From Caulobacter sp. FWC2 (GTDB taxonomy: Bacteria > Pseudomonadota > Alphaproteobacteria > Caulobacterales > Caulobacteraceae), in the NCBI RefSeq assembly GCF_002742625.1, contig NZ_PEBF01000001.1:4154001-4218000 (forward strand): 64,000 bases of DNA, given 5' to 3'. Positions 33,710-42,980 of the stretch are shown here, piece by piece. Every line of letters starts with the position of its first letter. The first letter of the stretch is position 1. The notes under the pieces were generated by a model. That model saw nothing but the letters and a program-made list of their open reading frames with translations. It was not told the DNA's origin and searched no databases. Both the position numbers and the translations under genes were made by a program.

Positions 33710-34795
33710 GTGCGACGAACGCCCTTGCGACTGCCCCAGGCCCGCCTCGACCAAGTTCTCGATCGCTTCCGCGAAGTGGAGGCGCGCATGGGCGCGGCCA
33801 CCGACGGGACCGAGATCGTCAAGCTTTCCAAGGAGCACGCCGAGCTGCGCCCCGTGGCCGAGGCCGTTGAGCGCCTGGCAAAGCTGTCGGCCGAGCGCGC
33901 CGAGCTGGACGTCATGGCCGCCGATCCCGAGATGGCCGACATGGTCAAGGACGAGATCCAGGCGCTGGACGACAAGCTGCCGGCCCTCGAACACGACCTG
34001 GCTCTGATGCTGGCGCCGAAGGACAAGGACGAGAACGCCTCGGCCATCCTGGAAGTGCGCGCCGGCACCGGCGGCGACGAAGCGGCCCTGTTCGCCGGCG
34101 ACCTTTTCCGCATGTACCAGCGCTACGCCACGCTGCAGGGCTGGCGGGTCGAGGTCGACAGCATCTCGGAAGGCGAGATGGGCGGCTTCAAGGAAATCGT
34201 CGCCTCTATCACCGGCGACGGCGTGTTCGGTCGGCTGAAATTCGAGAGCGGCGTGCACCGGGTGCAGCGCGTGCCGGCCACCGAGGCGCAAGGCCGCATC
34301 CACACCTCGGCCGCCACCGTCGCGGTGCTGCCCGAGGCCGAGGACGTCGAGATCGACATCAAGGAAAGCGATCTGCGGATCGACACCTACCGCTCGTCCG
34401 GCGCGGGCGGCCAGCACGTCAACAAGACTGACTCGGCCGTGCGCATCACCCACTTGCCAACGGGCGTGGTGGTGACCAGCTCGGAAAAGAGCCAGCACCA
34501 GAACCGCGCCAAGGCGATGAAGAACCTGAAGGCGCGCCTCTACGACATGCAGCGTCAGGCGCTGGACAGCGCCCGCTCCGAGGCTCGCAAGAGCCAGGTC
34601 GGCAGCGGCGATCGGTCCGAGCGCATCCGCACCTACAACTTCCCGCAGGGCCGGGTGACCGACCACCGGATCAACCTGACCCTCTACAACCTGTCGCGGA
34701 TCATCGAGGGCGACGCCCTGGACGACGTGATCAACCCGCTGATCGCCGAGGATCAGGCCGAGCGCCTGGCCAGCCTCGAAGAAAGCTTCGGCTGA
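33710..34795 (+). CDS. prfA: peptide chain release factor 1 (RF1)
   Basis: RF1 ends translation at UAA and UAG. The GGQ catalytic motif is at residues 233-235 ([18 protein letters not shown]). The domain 1 helix, the acceptor region [20 protein letters not shown] and the C-terminal helices are all present. The length of 361 is normal. The start is uncertain: GTG at 33710 or TTG at 33725, which gives the usual [10 protein letters not shown] beginning. The stop overlaps the next gene's ATG by one base. The prmC partner is not downstream but at 22735-23604 on the other strand. Confidence 0.95.
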   Translation: MRRTPLRLPQARLDQVLDRFREVEARMGAATDGTEIVKLSKEHAELRPVAEAVERLAKLSAERAELDVMAADPEMADMVKDEIQALDDKLPALEHDLALMLAPKDKDENASAILEVRAGTGGDEAALFAGDLFRMYQRYATLQGWRVEVDSISEGEMGGFKEIVASITGDGVFGRLKFESGVHRVQRVPATEAQGRIHTSAATVAVLPEAEDVEIDIKESDLRIDTYRSSGAGGQHVNKTDSAVRITHLPTGVVVTSSEKSQHQNRAKAMKNLKARLYDMQRQALDSARSEARKSQVGSGDRSERIRTYNFPQGRVTDHRINLTLYNLSRIIEGDALDDVINPLIAEDQAERLASLEESFG

Positions 34796-35559
34796 TGGCT
34801 TGGACCCGGACCTACGACGAGGACGAGCCCCAGCGGGTCAACAAGTGGCTGGCCCAGAGCGGCGTGTGCTCGCGCCGCGAGGCCGAAGCACTGATCTCCG
34901 AAGGGCTGGTGTCGATCGACGGTGAAGTGGTCGAGGACATGGGCCGCAAGATCCTGCCCGGCCAGACCCTGACCCTGGCCGACCGGGCCACGGCCAAGCT
35001 CGATTCCACCTTCACCTACATGATCCACAAGCCGGTGGGCGTGGTCTCGTCCCAACCGGATCCCGGCCAGGTTCCGGCCGCCCGCCTGCTGACCCGCCAG
35101 AACATCTGGGGCGGGGTACCGGCGCCGATCCCTCAGTCGGGCGACCTGCTGCCGCCGATCGGGCGCCTGGACAAGGACTCGCGCGGCCTGCTGCTGCTGT
35201 CCCAGGACGGCGTCGTGGCCAAGGCCGTGATCGGCCCGCAGTCGGACCTGGAAAAGGAATACCGCGTCGCCGTCATGGGCGAGCTGACCGAGGAGAAGCT
35301 GGAGCTGCTCCGCTTCGGCCTGGAGCTGGACGGCCGCGAACTGCGCCCGGCCGAGGTCGAGGTCATCTCCGACCAGCGCCTGCGCATCGTCCTGCGCGAA
35401 GGTCGCAACCGCCAGATCCGCCGCATGTGCGAACTGGTCGAACTGAAGGTCGTCGACCTGTTCCGCGTCAGGATCGGCCCCCTGACCCTGGGCGAGATGC
35501 CGGAGGGCCGCTGGCGCCCCTTGACCGGCGAAGAGCGCGCGGCGTTGATCGCGGGGTAG
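34795..35559 (+). CDS. rRNA pseudouridine synthase (RluB/RluE/RluF type)
   Basis: An S4 RNA-binding domain (RVNKWLAQSGVCSRREAEAL) is followed by the RsuA-type catalytic domain. The catalytic aspartate is in IGRLDKDSRGLLLL, with EKEYRV and EGRNRQIRRMCEL later. The product has 254 residues. It converts specified uridines in 16S or 23S rRNA to pseudouridine; which position is unclear. The ATG overlaps the prfA stop by one base (TGATG), so the two genes form a translation-related operon, unlike the usual prfA-prmC arrangement. Confidence 0.92.
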   Translation: MAWTRTYDEDEPQRVNKWLAQSGVCSRREAEALISEGLVSIDGEVVEDMGRKILPGQTLTLADRATAKLDSTFTYMIHKPVGVVSSQPDPGQVPAARLLTRQNIWGGVPAPIPQSGDLLPPIGRLDKDSRGLLLLSQDGVVAKAVIGPQSDLEKEYRVAVMGELTEEKLELLRFGLELDGRELRPAEVEVISDQRLRIVLREGRNRQIRRMCELVELKVVDLFRVRIGPLTLGEMPEGRWRPLTGEERAALIAG

Positions 35560-35590
35560 GCCGCGTCCGAAGGGCGGCGGGAGGGAAACC

Positions 35591-36589
35591 ATGCGCACCC
35601 GAGACGCCCTCCTGGCCGAGGTCAATGCCGAGTTGCCGGACTTCGACTGGGCCGAGGGCGCGCGGCGGTATCTGGATGGGTTCTTCGCCCAGTATTCGCG
35701 CGAGCAGATCGAGGCCTTCGTGGCCACCAAGCCGCTGGCGGCGATCACGCCGGAAGATCCGGCCGGCAGCCTGGCCGAGGTGGTCAGCTACCTGAACCAC
35801 TTCGCCAACACGATCCACCTGCTGGCGCTGCCGCGCGGCGCTCGCGTGCTGGACGTGGCCTGCGGGCCCGGCTGGGTGTCGCACTGGCTGACGCGACTGG
35901 GCTACGCGACGACCGGCGTCGACATCTCGACTCAATTCGTGGACCTGGCCCGCCAGCGTCTGGCCGACGATCCCTACCTGGCCTTGTCCGCCGAGCAGCT
36001 GGAGGCGATGTTCGCCACGGTCGATCTGGAACGCGAGGCGCTACCGCCTCAACTGGAGGGGACCTTCGACGCGGCGATCCTGGAATCGTGCCTGCACCAC
36101 TTCGTCGACCCGATCGCGGCGCTGGAAAACATCCGGCGTGGTCTCAAGCCTGATGGCGTGGTGCTGATCATCGAGAGCGACAACCGCCAGGGTCCGATCC
36201 GCGATGACTACATGCGGGTGATGCTGGAGACCCAGACCCTGGAGCGGCCGTACTCGCGCGGCCAGCTGCTGGAGATCTTGGCCCATGCGGGCTTTCCCGC
36301 CGTCGAGTTCTTCGGCGCGGTCAACGGCTTCTTCGCCCAGAGCGGCCAAACAGGCTACGATCTCAGCGCGGCCCTGGCCCGCATCACCGCTGACGCCAAT
36401 ATCTGCCTGTGCGCCACGAATGAGGCGGCGCTGGCGCGGATCGTCCCGTCGCGGGCGGTCGCCCCGGCCGAACCGCCGCCGATCGACGCTGGCATGGCCC
36501 TGGCCACGCGGCTGCGCGACCGGACGCCCGCCTGGGCGCGGCCGCTGCTGCGTCCGTTCGGGCGGATGCTGCTGGCGCTGCGGCGCTAG
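35591..36589 (+). CDS. class I SAM-dependent methyltransferase, unknown substrate
   Basis: The 332 residues contain a Rossmann-type methyltransferase domain: VLDVACGPGWVSHWLTRLGY as the SAM site, then GVDISTQFVDLARQR, DAAILESCLHHFVDP and LKPDGVVLIIES. A leader of about 80 residues and a C-terminal extension of some 80 residues are unassigned. The latter is proline-rich with a basic end (RPFGRMLLALRR). It is 31 bases downstream of the pseudouridine synthase and may belong to the prfA operon. RNA, protein and small-molecule substrates are all possible. Confidence 0.85.
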   Translation: MRTRDALLAEVNAELPDFDWAEGARRYLDGFFAQYSREQIEAFVATKPLAAITPEDPAGSLAEVVSYLNHFANTIHLLALPRGARVLDVACGPGWVSHWLTRLGYATTGVDISTQFVDLARQRLADDPYLALSAEQLEAMFATVDLEREALPPQLEGTFDAAILESCLHHFVDPIAALENIRRGLKPDGVVLIIESDNRQGPIRDDYMRVMLETQTLERPYSRGQLLEILAHAGFPAVEFFGAVNGFFAQSGQTGYDLSAALARITADANICLCATNEAALARIVPSRAVAPAEPPPIDAGMALATRLRDRTPAWARPLLRPFGRMLLALRR

Positions 36590-36987
36590 GGCGTGGTGAC
36601 CTTACTGTAGGGGATGAACGGACCCAGCATCACGAAGCTCGTCTCGCTGAAGCGAGCCGCGGTCATGGTGTCGTGGTGGCACAGCCGCGCCCCGACGGTG
36701 CGGCTGGTCAGGGTCGAATCCCACTCCAGCTCGGACGCGCCGGCGTCGGGCCGGTTCACATAGAGCGCGCCGCCCGGCATCCGGTAGAGGATGGCGGTGC
36801 GGTCGATGATCTCGACGGTCTCGGCGCTCCTCGGATCGATGCAGTCCAACGGCGCGGCGGCGACGCGGCCCGCGAGGGCCTCTGCCAGCTTGGCCTCGCC
36901 CTTCGGATGGGGCTTGGGCGCCGCCCAGGCCGATGGCGCTGCGATCAGCAGGGCGGCGGCCATCAGGCCGGACAACAAGGGTCGCAT
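36586..36987 (-). CDS. secreted paralogous protein A, function unknown
   Basis: From the ATG at 36987 the product is 133 residues with a signal peptide (MRPLLSGLMAAALLIAAPSA). The mature chain shares with the protein at 37575-37979 the sequence skeleton GEAKLAxxLxGR, CIxxRxAE, EIIDxTAI, PGGxLYVNRP and a terminal P-Y-x-K. Two cysteines are conserved (CID and LCH), probably a disulfide. GGAG lies before the start. It is convergent with the methyltransferase gene and overlaps it by four bases. No known family is recognised. Confidence 0.75.
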   Translation of the reverse strand: MRPLLSGLMAAALLIAAPSAWAAPKPHPKGEAKLAEALAGRVAAAPLDCIDPRSAETVEIIDRTAILYRMPGGALYVNRPDAGASELEWDSTLTSRTVGARLCHHDTMTAARFSETSFVMLGPFIPYSKVTTP

Positions 36988-37067
36988 AGGAGCACTCCAA
37001 CTGCGGGCGTGACCCAAAGCTGACCTCGCCGAATCCCTGACGTCAAGGTTGAAGCAGTGGGGCGCGC

Positions 37068-37523
37068 CTAGGCCCTGGCGGCCGGCTTGCGCCGCCGGGG
37101 CACGCGGACCACGGCCTCGCCGTCCATGATCAGGTCCTCGCCGACATAGCCGGCGCAGCGCAGGGTGACGCGGGCGCTCTCGGCGTCGATAGCCGCGACG
37201 GTGACGCGGGCGGTGACGACGTCGTCTATGCGCACCGGGCGGTGAAAGGCCAGGGTCTGGGACAGGTAGATCGCGCCGGCGCCGGGCAGGATGGTGCCGA
37301 CCACCGCCGACCCGAACGACGCCGACAGCAGGCCGTGGGCGATCCGCCCGCGATAGGCGGTCCTGGCGGCGAAGGCCTCGTCCATGTGCACGGGATTGAA
37401 GTCGTCGGAAGCCTCGGCGAACAGGCCGATACGCGCTTCGGTGACGGGGACGTGCTTTTCGGCGGTCATCCCGACGGACAGTTCGTCCAGGATATAGCCG
37501 CCCGAGGGGTGAGGTCCGATCAT
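37068..37523 (-). CDS. MaoC-family hydratase (PhaJ-like)
   Basis: The 151-residue hotdog protein has the R-hydratase motif DDFNPVHMDEAFAARTAYRG, then RIAHGLLSASF, with catalytic Asp and His. It probably hydrates trans-2-enoyl-CoA to (R)-3-hydroxyacyl-CoA, which feeds beta-oxidation or polyhydroxyalkanoate synthesis. The substrate is inferred from the family. It lies between the two paralogous secreted proteins on the same strand with no evident functional link. Confidence 0.88.
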   Translation of the reverse strand: MIGPHPSGGYILDELSVGMTAEKHVPVTEARIGLFAEASDDFNPVHMDEAFAARTAYRGRIAHGLLSASFGSAVVGTILPGAGAIYLSQTLAFHRPVRIDDVVTARVTVAAIDAESARVTLRCAGYVGEDLIMDGEAVVRVPRRRKPAARA

Positions 37524-37574
37524 CCCACGCCGTTAGCCGTCATGACGCGCCGTGGAAAGCGAAAACTCTTGCGT

Positions 37575-37979
37575 TCAGGGCTTTGGCTTGGCGTAGGGCA
37601 CGAAGTCGCCGAGGTTCACGAAGCCCCGTTGGAAGCGCGACAGCGAGTCGACCAGGGTCACGACGTCGATGTTGCAGAGCTGCGCGGTGACCGTCTTGGT
37701 GACCAGGATGTCATCCCGACGAAGGTCTTCGGCGCCGCCGCGCGGACGGTTCACATAGAGGCGGCCGCCGGGGCCTTTGTAGACAATGGCCGTGCCGTCG
37801 ATGATCTCGCTGCCCTCGGCGGCGCGCAGGTTGATGCAGTGGACCGGCTTGCCGGGCGCGCGGCCCTCCAGAAGCTTGGCGAGCTTGGCCTCGCCTTCCG
37901 GGTTGGGGCGGTCGGCGGCCACAGCCCCCGACGCCGCGAGAACGAGAACCGCCGACAGGCCCAGAACCATAGCGCGCAT
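37575..37979 (-). CDS. secreted paralogous protein B, function unknown
   Basis: The 134-residue product has a signal peptide (MRAMVLGLSAVLVLAASGAV, ending AVAAD). Its mature chain aligns along its full length with the protein at 36586-36987 (GEAKLAKLLEGR, VHCINLRAAEGSEIIDGTAI, PGGRLYVNRPRGG, and FVPYAKPKP at the end). Two cysteines are kept. GGAGTAAGCGCC before the ATG is the ribosome site. It follows ispG by 12 bases on the same strand and may share its transcript. Confidence 0.78.
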   Translation of the reverse strand: MRAMVLGLSAVLVLAASGAVAADRPNPEGEAKLAKLLEGRAPGKPVHCINLRAAEGSEIIDGTAIVYKGPGGRLYVNRPRGGAEDLRRDDILVTKTVTAQLCNIDVVTLVDSLSRFQRGFVNLGDFVPYAKPKP

Positions 37980-37991
37980 GGCGCTTACTCC

Positions 37992-39131
37992 CTATTCGGC
38001 CGCGAGAGTCTCCGCGGCGTTCGCGGCCTGGATCTCGGCCGCCTTCTTCTCAACGAGTTCGACGATGTGATCGATCATTCCGTCGTTGGATTGTTTGTGG
38101 TCGGGCTTGCCGGCCATGTAGACCATGCCCGACCCGGCCCCGCCGCCGGTGAAGCCGATGTCGGTCATCAGCGCCTCGCCTGGGCCGTTGACGACGCAGC
38201 CGATGATCGACAGCGACATGGGCGTCGAGATGTGGGCCAGCCGAGCCTCAAGCGCTTCCACGGTCTTGATGACGTCATAGCCCTGACGGGCGCACGACGG
38301 ACAGGCGATGATGTTGACGCCCCGATGGCGCAGGCCCAGCGACTTGAGGATGTCGAAGCCGACCTTGATCTCCTCGACGGGATCGGCCGCCAGCGACACC
38401 CGGATGGTGTCGCCGATGCCGGCCCACAGCATCGAGCCGATGCCGATCGAGGACTTCACCGTGCCGGTTCGCAGGGCCCCGGCCTCGGTGACGCCCAGGT
38501 GCAGCGGGCAGTCGATGGCCTCGGCCAGCTGGTAGTAGGCGGCCACGGTCATGAACGGATCGGACGCCTTCACCGAGATCTTGAACTCGTGGAAGTCGTG
38601 GTCCTGCAGGATACGGGCGTGGTTCAGGGCGCTCTCGACCATCGCCTCGGGGCACGGCTCGCCGTACTTCTCCAGCAGCTCGCGCTCCAGCGAGCCGGCG
38701 TTGACGCCGATCCGCATCGAGCAGCCATGGTCGCGGGCGGCCTGGATCACGTCACGAACGCGGTCGGCGCTGCCGATATTGCCCGGATTGATCCGCAGGC
38801 AGGCCGCCCCGGCCTGGGCCGCCTCGATGCCGCGCTTGTAGTGGAAGTGGATGTCGGCCACGAGCGGGACCTTGGCCTCGCGGGCGATGGTCTTGAACGC
38901 GGCCGTGCTATCGGTGTCGGGACAGCTGACGCGGACGATGTCGGCCCCGGCTTCCTCCAGCTGACGGATCTGCTCCAGCGTGGCGGCGGCGTCGCTGGTC
39001 AGGGTGTTGGTCATCGACTGGACGGTGATCGGCGCGTCGCCGCCCACCTCGACATTGCCGACGCGGATCTTGCGCGATTGCCGGCGCGTGATCATGCGCC
39101 AGGGACGGACGTGGGTGTGATCTGCGGCCAT
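37992..39131 (-). CDS. ispG: 4-hydroxy-3-methylbut-2-enyl diphosphate synthase (IspG)
   Basis: IspG carries out the last-but-one step of the MEP isoprenoid pathway with a [4Fe-4S] cluster. The cluster ligands are C277, C280 (ACPSC), C312 ([11 protein letters not shown]) and E319. The TIM-barrel part ([36 protein letters not shown]) is also typical. The length is 379. In many bacteria ispG stands beside rodZ, as here (the RodZ-like gene is 130 bases upstream on the same strand). Confidence 0.96.
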   Translation of the reverse strand: MAADHTHVRPWRMITRRQSRKIRVGNVEVGGDAPITVQSMTNTLTSDAAATLEQIRQLEEAGADIVRVSCPDTDSTAAFKTIAREAKVPLVADIHFHYKRGIEAAQAGAACLRINPGNIGSADRVRDVIQAARDHGCSMRIGVNAGSLERELLEKYGEPCPEAMVESALNHARILQDHDFHEFKISVKASDPFMTVAAYYQLAEAIDCPLHLGVTEAGALRTGTVKSSIGIGSMLWAGIGDTIRVSLAADPVEEIKVGFDILKSLGLRHRGVNIIACPSCARQGYDVIKTVEALEARLAHISTPMSLSIIGCVVNGPGEALMTDIGFTGGGAGSGMVYMAGKPDHKQSNDGMIDHIVELVEKKAAEIQAANAAETLAAE

Positions 39132-39226
39132 GGGGCTAATTTAGAGGGTGTTGGGGCCGGATAGAAGGCCCCACCGATCCTGCCTCCGATTTCGCGGCTC
39201 CCGAACCCCGCGTACCCCTCCTCCGC

Positions 39227-39250
39227 TCTCCCCGGCGAAAGCCGGGGAGA
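39227..39250. repeat. GNRA-loop hairpin between rodZ-like gene and ispG
   Basis: TCTCCCCGGC-GAAA-GCCGGGGAGA is a perfect 10-bp stem with a GAAA tetraloop. There is no T-tract on the transcribed minus strand, so it is probably an RNA structure or one of the dispersed GC-rich repeats rather than a terminator. Confidence 0.6.
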
Positions 39251-39260
39251 TCGGTTTTGG

Positions 39261-40316
39261 TTAAGGCCTCGGAAGCGCCACCGCATCCACCGGCGCGGGC
39301 GGCGCCGGCGGGATCAGCTTGGCCACCGGCGTCTGGTTCGAGGTCAGGCGGCTGGTCAGGCGGCCATTGTAGTAGACCTCAAAAAGGCTCGGCTCGACCA
39401 CGTCGAGGATCAGGCCCGGCGTGCGCGGCGCGCGATAGGCGTCGCCGGCCGAGAGCCAGCGGGTCATGTGGATCGTGCCGTCCGCGCGGCGCACGGTCAG
39501 GGCCCCGGCCTTGCGGGCCTGGATCAGCACGCCCGAGCCCTCGGCCGGCGTCGCGCCCAGCACCTGGCCCTTGAGCTTGAACGGCGAGCCCACCACGAAC
39601 TGGGTGGCCGGATCGATGACGCCGGCCTTGGCGTCGGACGCGGCGCGCGCCTTGGAGGCGGCGTTGGCGGCGTCGACCGAACCGCCGTTGGCGGCGGCGT
39701 CGTCGAGCCCTGGCGTCTTGTAGGGATCGGGCGTGGTCGACTCGACCGGAGCCGGCAGCGGCGAGCCCAGGGCGACCTGGCTGTTGGCGGCGTGGGACTG
39801 CACCTGGGTGGAGACGGCGGCCGGAGCGACCTGCGCCGGCGGCTCTTCCTTGGTGATGGCGCGCTGGGCGACGTTCCAGAGCAGGATGGCGCCGACCACC
39901 AGCAAGCCGCCGGCGAAGATCAGGGCCAGGCGCGGGTCGCGCTCGCGGCGCACGCCGACCGGGGCGCGCAGTTCCGCGCCCTCGTCGGGACAGTCGGCCT
40001 TGAAGCGCGCCACGGCCGCCTCGGCGTCCAGGCCCAGCAGGCCGGCATAGGCGCGGACATAACCGATGGTGAACGGGCGCGAGGGCAGGTCGTCGAGGCG
40101 CATGTCCTCGATAGCCTCGATATAGGTCTGGCGGATGCGGGTGGCGTCGGCGACGTCCTGGGTGGTCAGGCCACGGAACTGGCGCGCGGCTTTCAGGGCC
40201 AGCCCGATGTCGGCGGCTTCGTCCAGCGAAGGTTGCGCGACGGCGATCGGCGTATCGTCCGCATCAGCGTCCGTGACGAGATGCAAACGCCTCACGTTGC
40301 CCGTATCCAGCGGCAT
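39261..40316 (-). CDS. RodZ-like membrane protein with helix-turn-helix and DUF4115
   Basis: From the ATG at 40316 the product is 351 residues. The cytoplasmic N-part has the RodZ-type helix-turn-helix (GLALKAARQFRGLTTQDVAD, then TRIRQTYIEAIEDMRLDDLP and PFTIGYVRAYAGLLG). One membrane helix follows near residues 127-148 (LALIFAGGLLVVGAILLW). A disordered linker leads to a C-terminal DUF4115 domain. RodZ links MreB to the elongation complex and sets cell shape. ispG stands next to it as in many bacteria. Confidence 0.88.
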   Translation of the reverse strand: MPLDTGNVRRLHLVTDADADDTPIAVAQPSLDEAADIGLALKAARQFRGLTTQDVADATRIRQTYIEAIEDMRLDDLPSRPFTIGYVRAYAGLLGLDAEAAVARFKADCPDEGAELRAPVGVRRERDPRLALIFAGGLLVVGAILLWNVAQRAITKEEPPAQVAPAAVSTQVQSHAANSQVALGSPLPAPVESTTPDPYKTPGLDDAAANGGSVDAANAASKARAASDAKAGVIDPATQFVVGSPFKLKGQVLGATPAEGSGVLIQARKAGALTVRRADGTIHMTRWLSAGDAYRAPRTPGLILDVVEPSLFEVYYNGRLTSRLTSNQTPVAKLIPPAPPAPVDAVALPRP

Positions 40317-40474
40317 GTCGACTAAAAGCCCCCAACAACTCGCGCCGCGCGCGAAGCGCGGAGCCCCCCAATTCCGTATCACACGGAATTCTTAACAACT
40401 GTTTGTGGATATCAAACTAAGTAGCGGGATTCAATGTACTAAACGGTGACGCTTGGTTAACGGCCAAGCTTTCG

Positions 40475-42739
40475 TCACACCGCAACGTACAGCTTTCTCG
40501 CCAGAGTCTCGATTTCCCCCCGCAGCGATCCGCCGGAGCCCTTCAGCAAGGCCTCGACATTGCGCCGGGCGGCCTCGCGATCGCACGACAGGACCATCTG
40601 CTTGACGGGTCCGATGCCGGCCGGCGGCATGGAAAGGGCCTCGAAACCGAGGGCCACCAGGGTGAAGGCCTCCAGCGGACGGCCCGCCATCTCGCCGCAG
40701 ACGGAGACTGGCGTGCCGGTGTCGGCGCAGGCCTGCTGGATGGTCTTCAAGGCGCGCAGAGCGGCCGGCGACAGCGGGTCGTAGCGGTCCGAGACCTTCG
40801 GATTGCCCCGGTCGGCGGCGAACAGGTACTGCATCAGGTCGTTGGTGCCGACCGAAACAAAGTCGGTCATCGGCAGTAGTGCGTCCAGATGCCACAGCAG
40901 CGACGGGGCCTCGATCATCGCTCCGACATCCAGGCGCGAGGGCGCGGGGCGGCCGCGCTTCAGCGCCCAGGCCACTTCCTGGTCGACGAACGAGCGCGCG
41001 GCGCGGAACTCGTCGACATTGGCCACGAGCGGGAACATGACCTTCAGCGGCCGGCCGGCGGCGGCCTTGATCAGGGCGCGGATCTGCATGCGCAGCAGGG
41101 CCGGACGATCGAGGCCCATGCGCACGGCGCGCCAGCCCAGCGCTGGATTGTCCTCGCGCTCCAGCTCCATGTACGGCAGCAGCTTGTCGCCGCCGAGATC
41201 GAGCGTCCGGAAGGTCACCGGCATGCCGTTAGCGGCCTCCAGCACCTTTTCGTAGAGCGCCGTCTGGGCCTCCAGACGCGGTAGCTCCTCGGCGACCATG
41301 AACTGGAACTCGGTGCGGAACAGGCCAATGCCCTCCGCCCCGGTCTCGGCCAGAATGTCGAGATCGACCGCCAGGCCGGCGTTCATCAGCAGGGTGATCT
41401 TGGCCCCGTCCTTGGTGATCGGCGGGGTGTCGCGCAGGCGGGCGAACTCGGCCTTGCGCTGGGCGCGGACCTCCATCCGGGCCCGCAGCGCCTTGACGAC
41501 GTCCGGACGCGGGCGAAGCCAGGCCTCGGCGGTCTCGGCGTCGACCACGACGGGGTCGCCTTCGCTGAGCCTGTCGCGCAGGCCGGCCAGGCGGCCGACG
41601 CACGGGATGTCCAGCGCCCGGGCCACGATGCCCGCGTGGCTGGCGGCCGAGCCTTCCTCGAGCAGGATGCCCTTCAGCTTGGTGCGGTCGTATTCCAGCA
41701 GGTCGGCCGGCCCCAGGTTGCGGGCGATCAGGATGGCGTCGTCCGGCAGCTTGCGCACGGCGTGGACGTCGCCCGACAGGTGGCGCAGCAGCCGGTCGTT
41801 GAGGTCTTCCAGGTCGTGCAGCCGCTCGCGCAGATAGGGGTCGCGGGCCTGGCCCAGGCGGGCGCGGTGCTCGGAGCGCACGCGCTCGACGGCGGCCTCG
41901 GCGGTCAGGCCCGAGCGCACGGCCTCCTGCAGCGACCGGTTCCAGCCCCGGTCGTGGGCGAACAGGCGGTAGGTCTCCAGCACCTCGTACGACGCGCCGA
42001 CCAGGCCGTGCTGGCCCTCCAGCATCTGGTCGATCTGGGTCTGCAGCGCCTCGATGGCGTAGGACAGCCGCGCTTCCTCGGCCAGGGCGTCGTCGGACAG
42101 CAGGGTCTCGGGCGCGACCGGCTGCTCGTGCAGCACCGCCACGCCGTAAGCCAGACCTTCGGCGAAGCGCGAACCCTTCAGCCGCTCGGGCTTGTGCGGC
42201 GCCAGCTCGACGTCCTTGAGCTCGTCGGCGCCCAGAAGCTCGCTGGAGCTGACCATCTCGGCCAGCACCATGGCGATGATCTGGAGGTCCTCGACCTCCT
42301 CCTCGTCATAGGTGCGCTCGGTGCGATTCTGGACGACCAGCACGCCGATCGCCCGGCCGCCGCGCAGCAGCGGCACGGCTAGGAAGGCGTGGTAGGGATC
42401 TTCGCCCGTTTCCGGACGGTATGAGAACTGCGGATGGCTGGCGGCGTCGGACAGGTTCAGCGGCCGGCCCAGGCGCATGGTCTCGCCGACCAGGCCTTCG
42501 CCCGGCTTCATCCGGGTGACGTGCACGGCTTCGCGCGACAGGCCCTCGGTGGCGAACAGTTCGAGATCGCCGGAAGCGCGGCGCAGATAGATGGAGCAGA
42601 CCTCGGCGACCATCGAGATGGCGATGGTGCGCACCACCATGTCGAGCTTGGCCTGGGCGGGACCGCCGCCGGCCATGGCCTCGCGTATCTGCCGCAGCAG
42701 GCTGCGTGGTCCTCGAACGGCGATGCCGGATGCCGCCAT
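40475..42739 (-). CDS. ptsP: PTS-Ntr enzyme I (phosphoenolpyruvate-protein phosphotransferase)
   Basis: The 754-residue protein begins with a GAF domain (residues about 20-165), as expected for the nitrogen-type enzyme EI-Ntr. The phosphohistidine domain has GSAASHAGIVARAL, and the PEP-binding barrel has GIGLFRTEFQFM, LDLGGDK and SVGTNDLMQYLFAADR, plus SVCGEMAG. It passes phosphate to NPr and on to EIIA-Ntr, linking nitrogen and carbon status. The ATG at 42739 is preferred over a codon at 42796 that lacks family residues. In alphaproteobacteria it commonly stands near lysC, as here. Confidence 0.95.
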   Translation of the reverse strand: MAASGIAVRGPRSLLRQIREAMAGGGPAQAKLDMVVRTIAISMVAEVCSIYLRRASGDLELFATEGLSREAVHVTRMKPGEGLVGETMRLGRPLNLSDAASHPQFSYRPETGEDPYHAFLAVPLLRGGRAIGVLVVQNRTERTYDEEEVEDLQIIAMVLAEMVSSSELLGADELKDVELAPHKPERLKGSRFAEGLAYGVAVLHEQPVAPETLLSDDALAEEARLSYAIEALQTQIDQMLEGQHGLVGASYEVLETYRLFAHDRGWNRSLQEAVRSGLTAEAAVERVRSEHRARLGQARDPYLRERLHDLEDLNDRLLRHLSGDVHAVRKLPDDAILIARNLGPADLLEYDRTKLKGILLEEGSAASHAGIVARALDIPCVGRLAGLRDRLSEGDPVVVDAETAEAWLRPRPDVVKALRARMEVRAQRKAEFARLRDTPPITKDGAKITLLMNAGLAVDLDILAETGAEGIGLFRTEFQFMVAEELPRLEAQTALYEKVLEAANGMPVTFRTLDLGGDKLLPYMELEREDNPALGWRAVRMGLDRPALLRMQIRALIKAAAGRPLKVMFPLVANVDEFRAARSFVDQEVAWALKRGRPAPSRLDVGAMIEAPSLLWHLDALLPMTDFVSVGTNDLMQYLFAADRGNPKVSDRYDPLSPAALRALKTIQQACADTGTPVSVCGEMAGRPLEAFTLVALGFEALSMPPAGIGPVKQMVLSCDREAARRNVEALLKGSGGSLRGEIETLARKLYVAV

Positions 42740-42903
42740 GACGCCTTTACGCGCTCCCTCTCCCTGGAACCGGTGTAGCCCAGCTTGAAGCGCCAAGGGT
42801 TAAGGCCGGTCCAAGCCTTCCAGATGGGGGCTACAGCAGATTCCGCCAGCGCGATAGCCGGCGCGGACAACCGAACGGCGATTAGGTGCGACGGCACGAA
42901 AAA

Positions 42904-42928
42904 GCGCCGCCCCGATCAGGGGCGGCGC
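42904..42928 (-). terminator. terminator of the 42981-43355 gene
   Basis: GCGCCGCCCC-GATCA-GGGGCGGCGC is a perfect 10-bp stem. On the minus strand it is followed by TTTTTCG, about 50 bases beyond the gene's stop. Confidence 0.85.
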
Positions 42929-42980
42929 AGGTTAGCTCGCTCGAGGAGGGATCATGACACGAGCGGCCTAGAGGCGGGGC

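Noticed and set aside
37242..39164. Plus-strand 640-codon frame over MaoC, paralogue and ispG genes
   Set aside because: It spans several real genes on the other strand, and ispG cluster residues prove the minus-strand reading.
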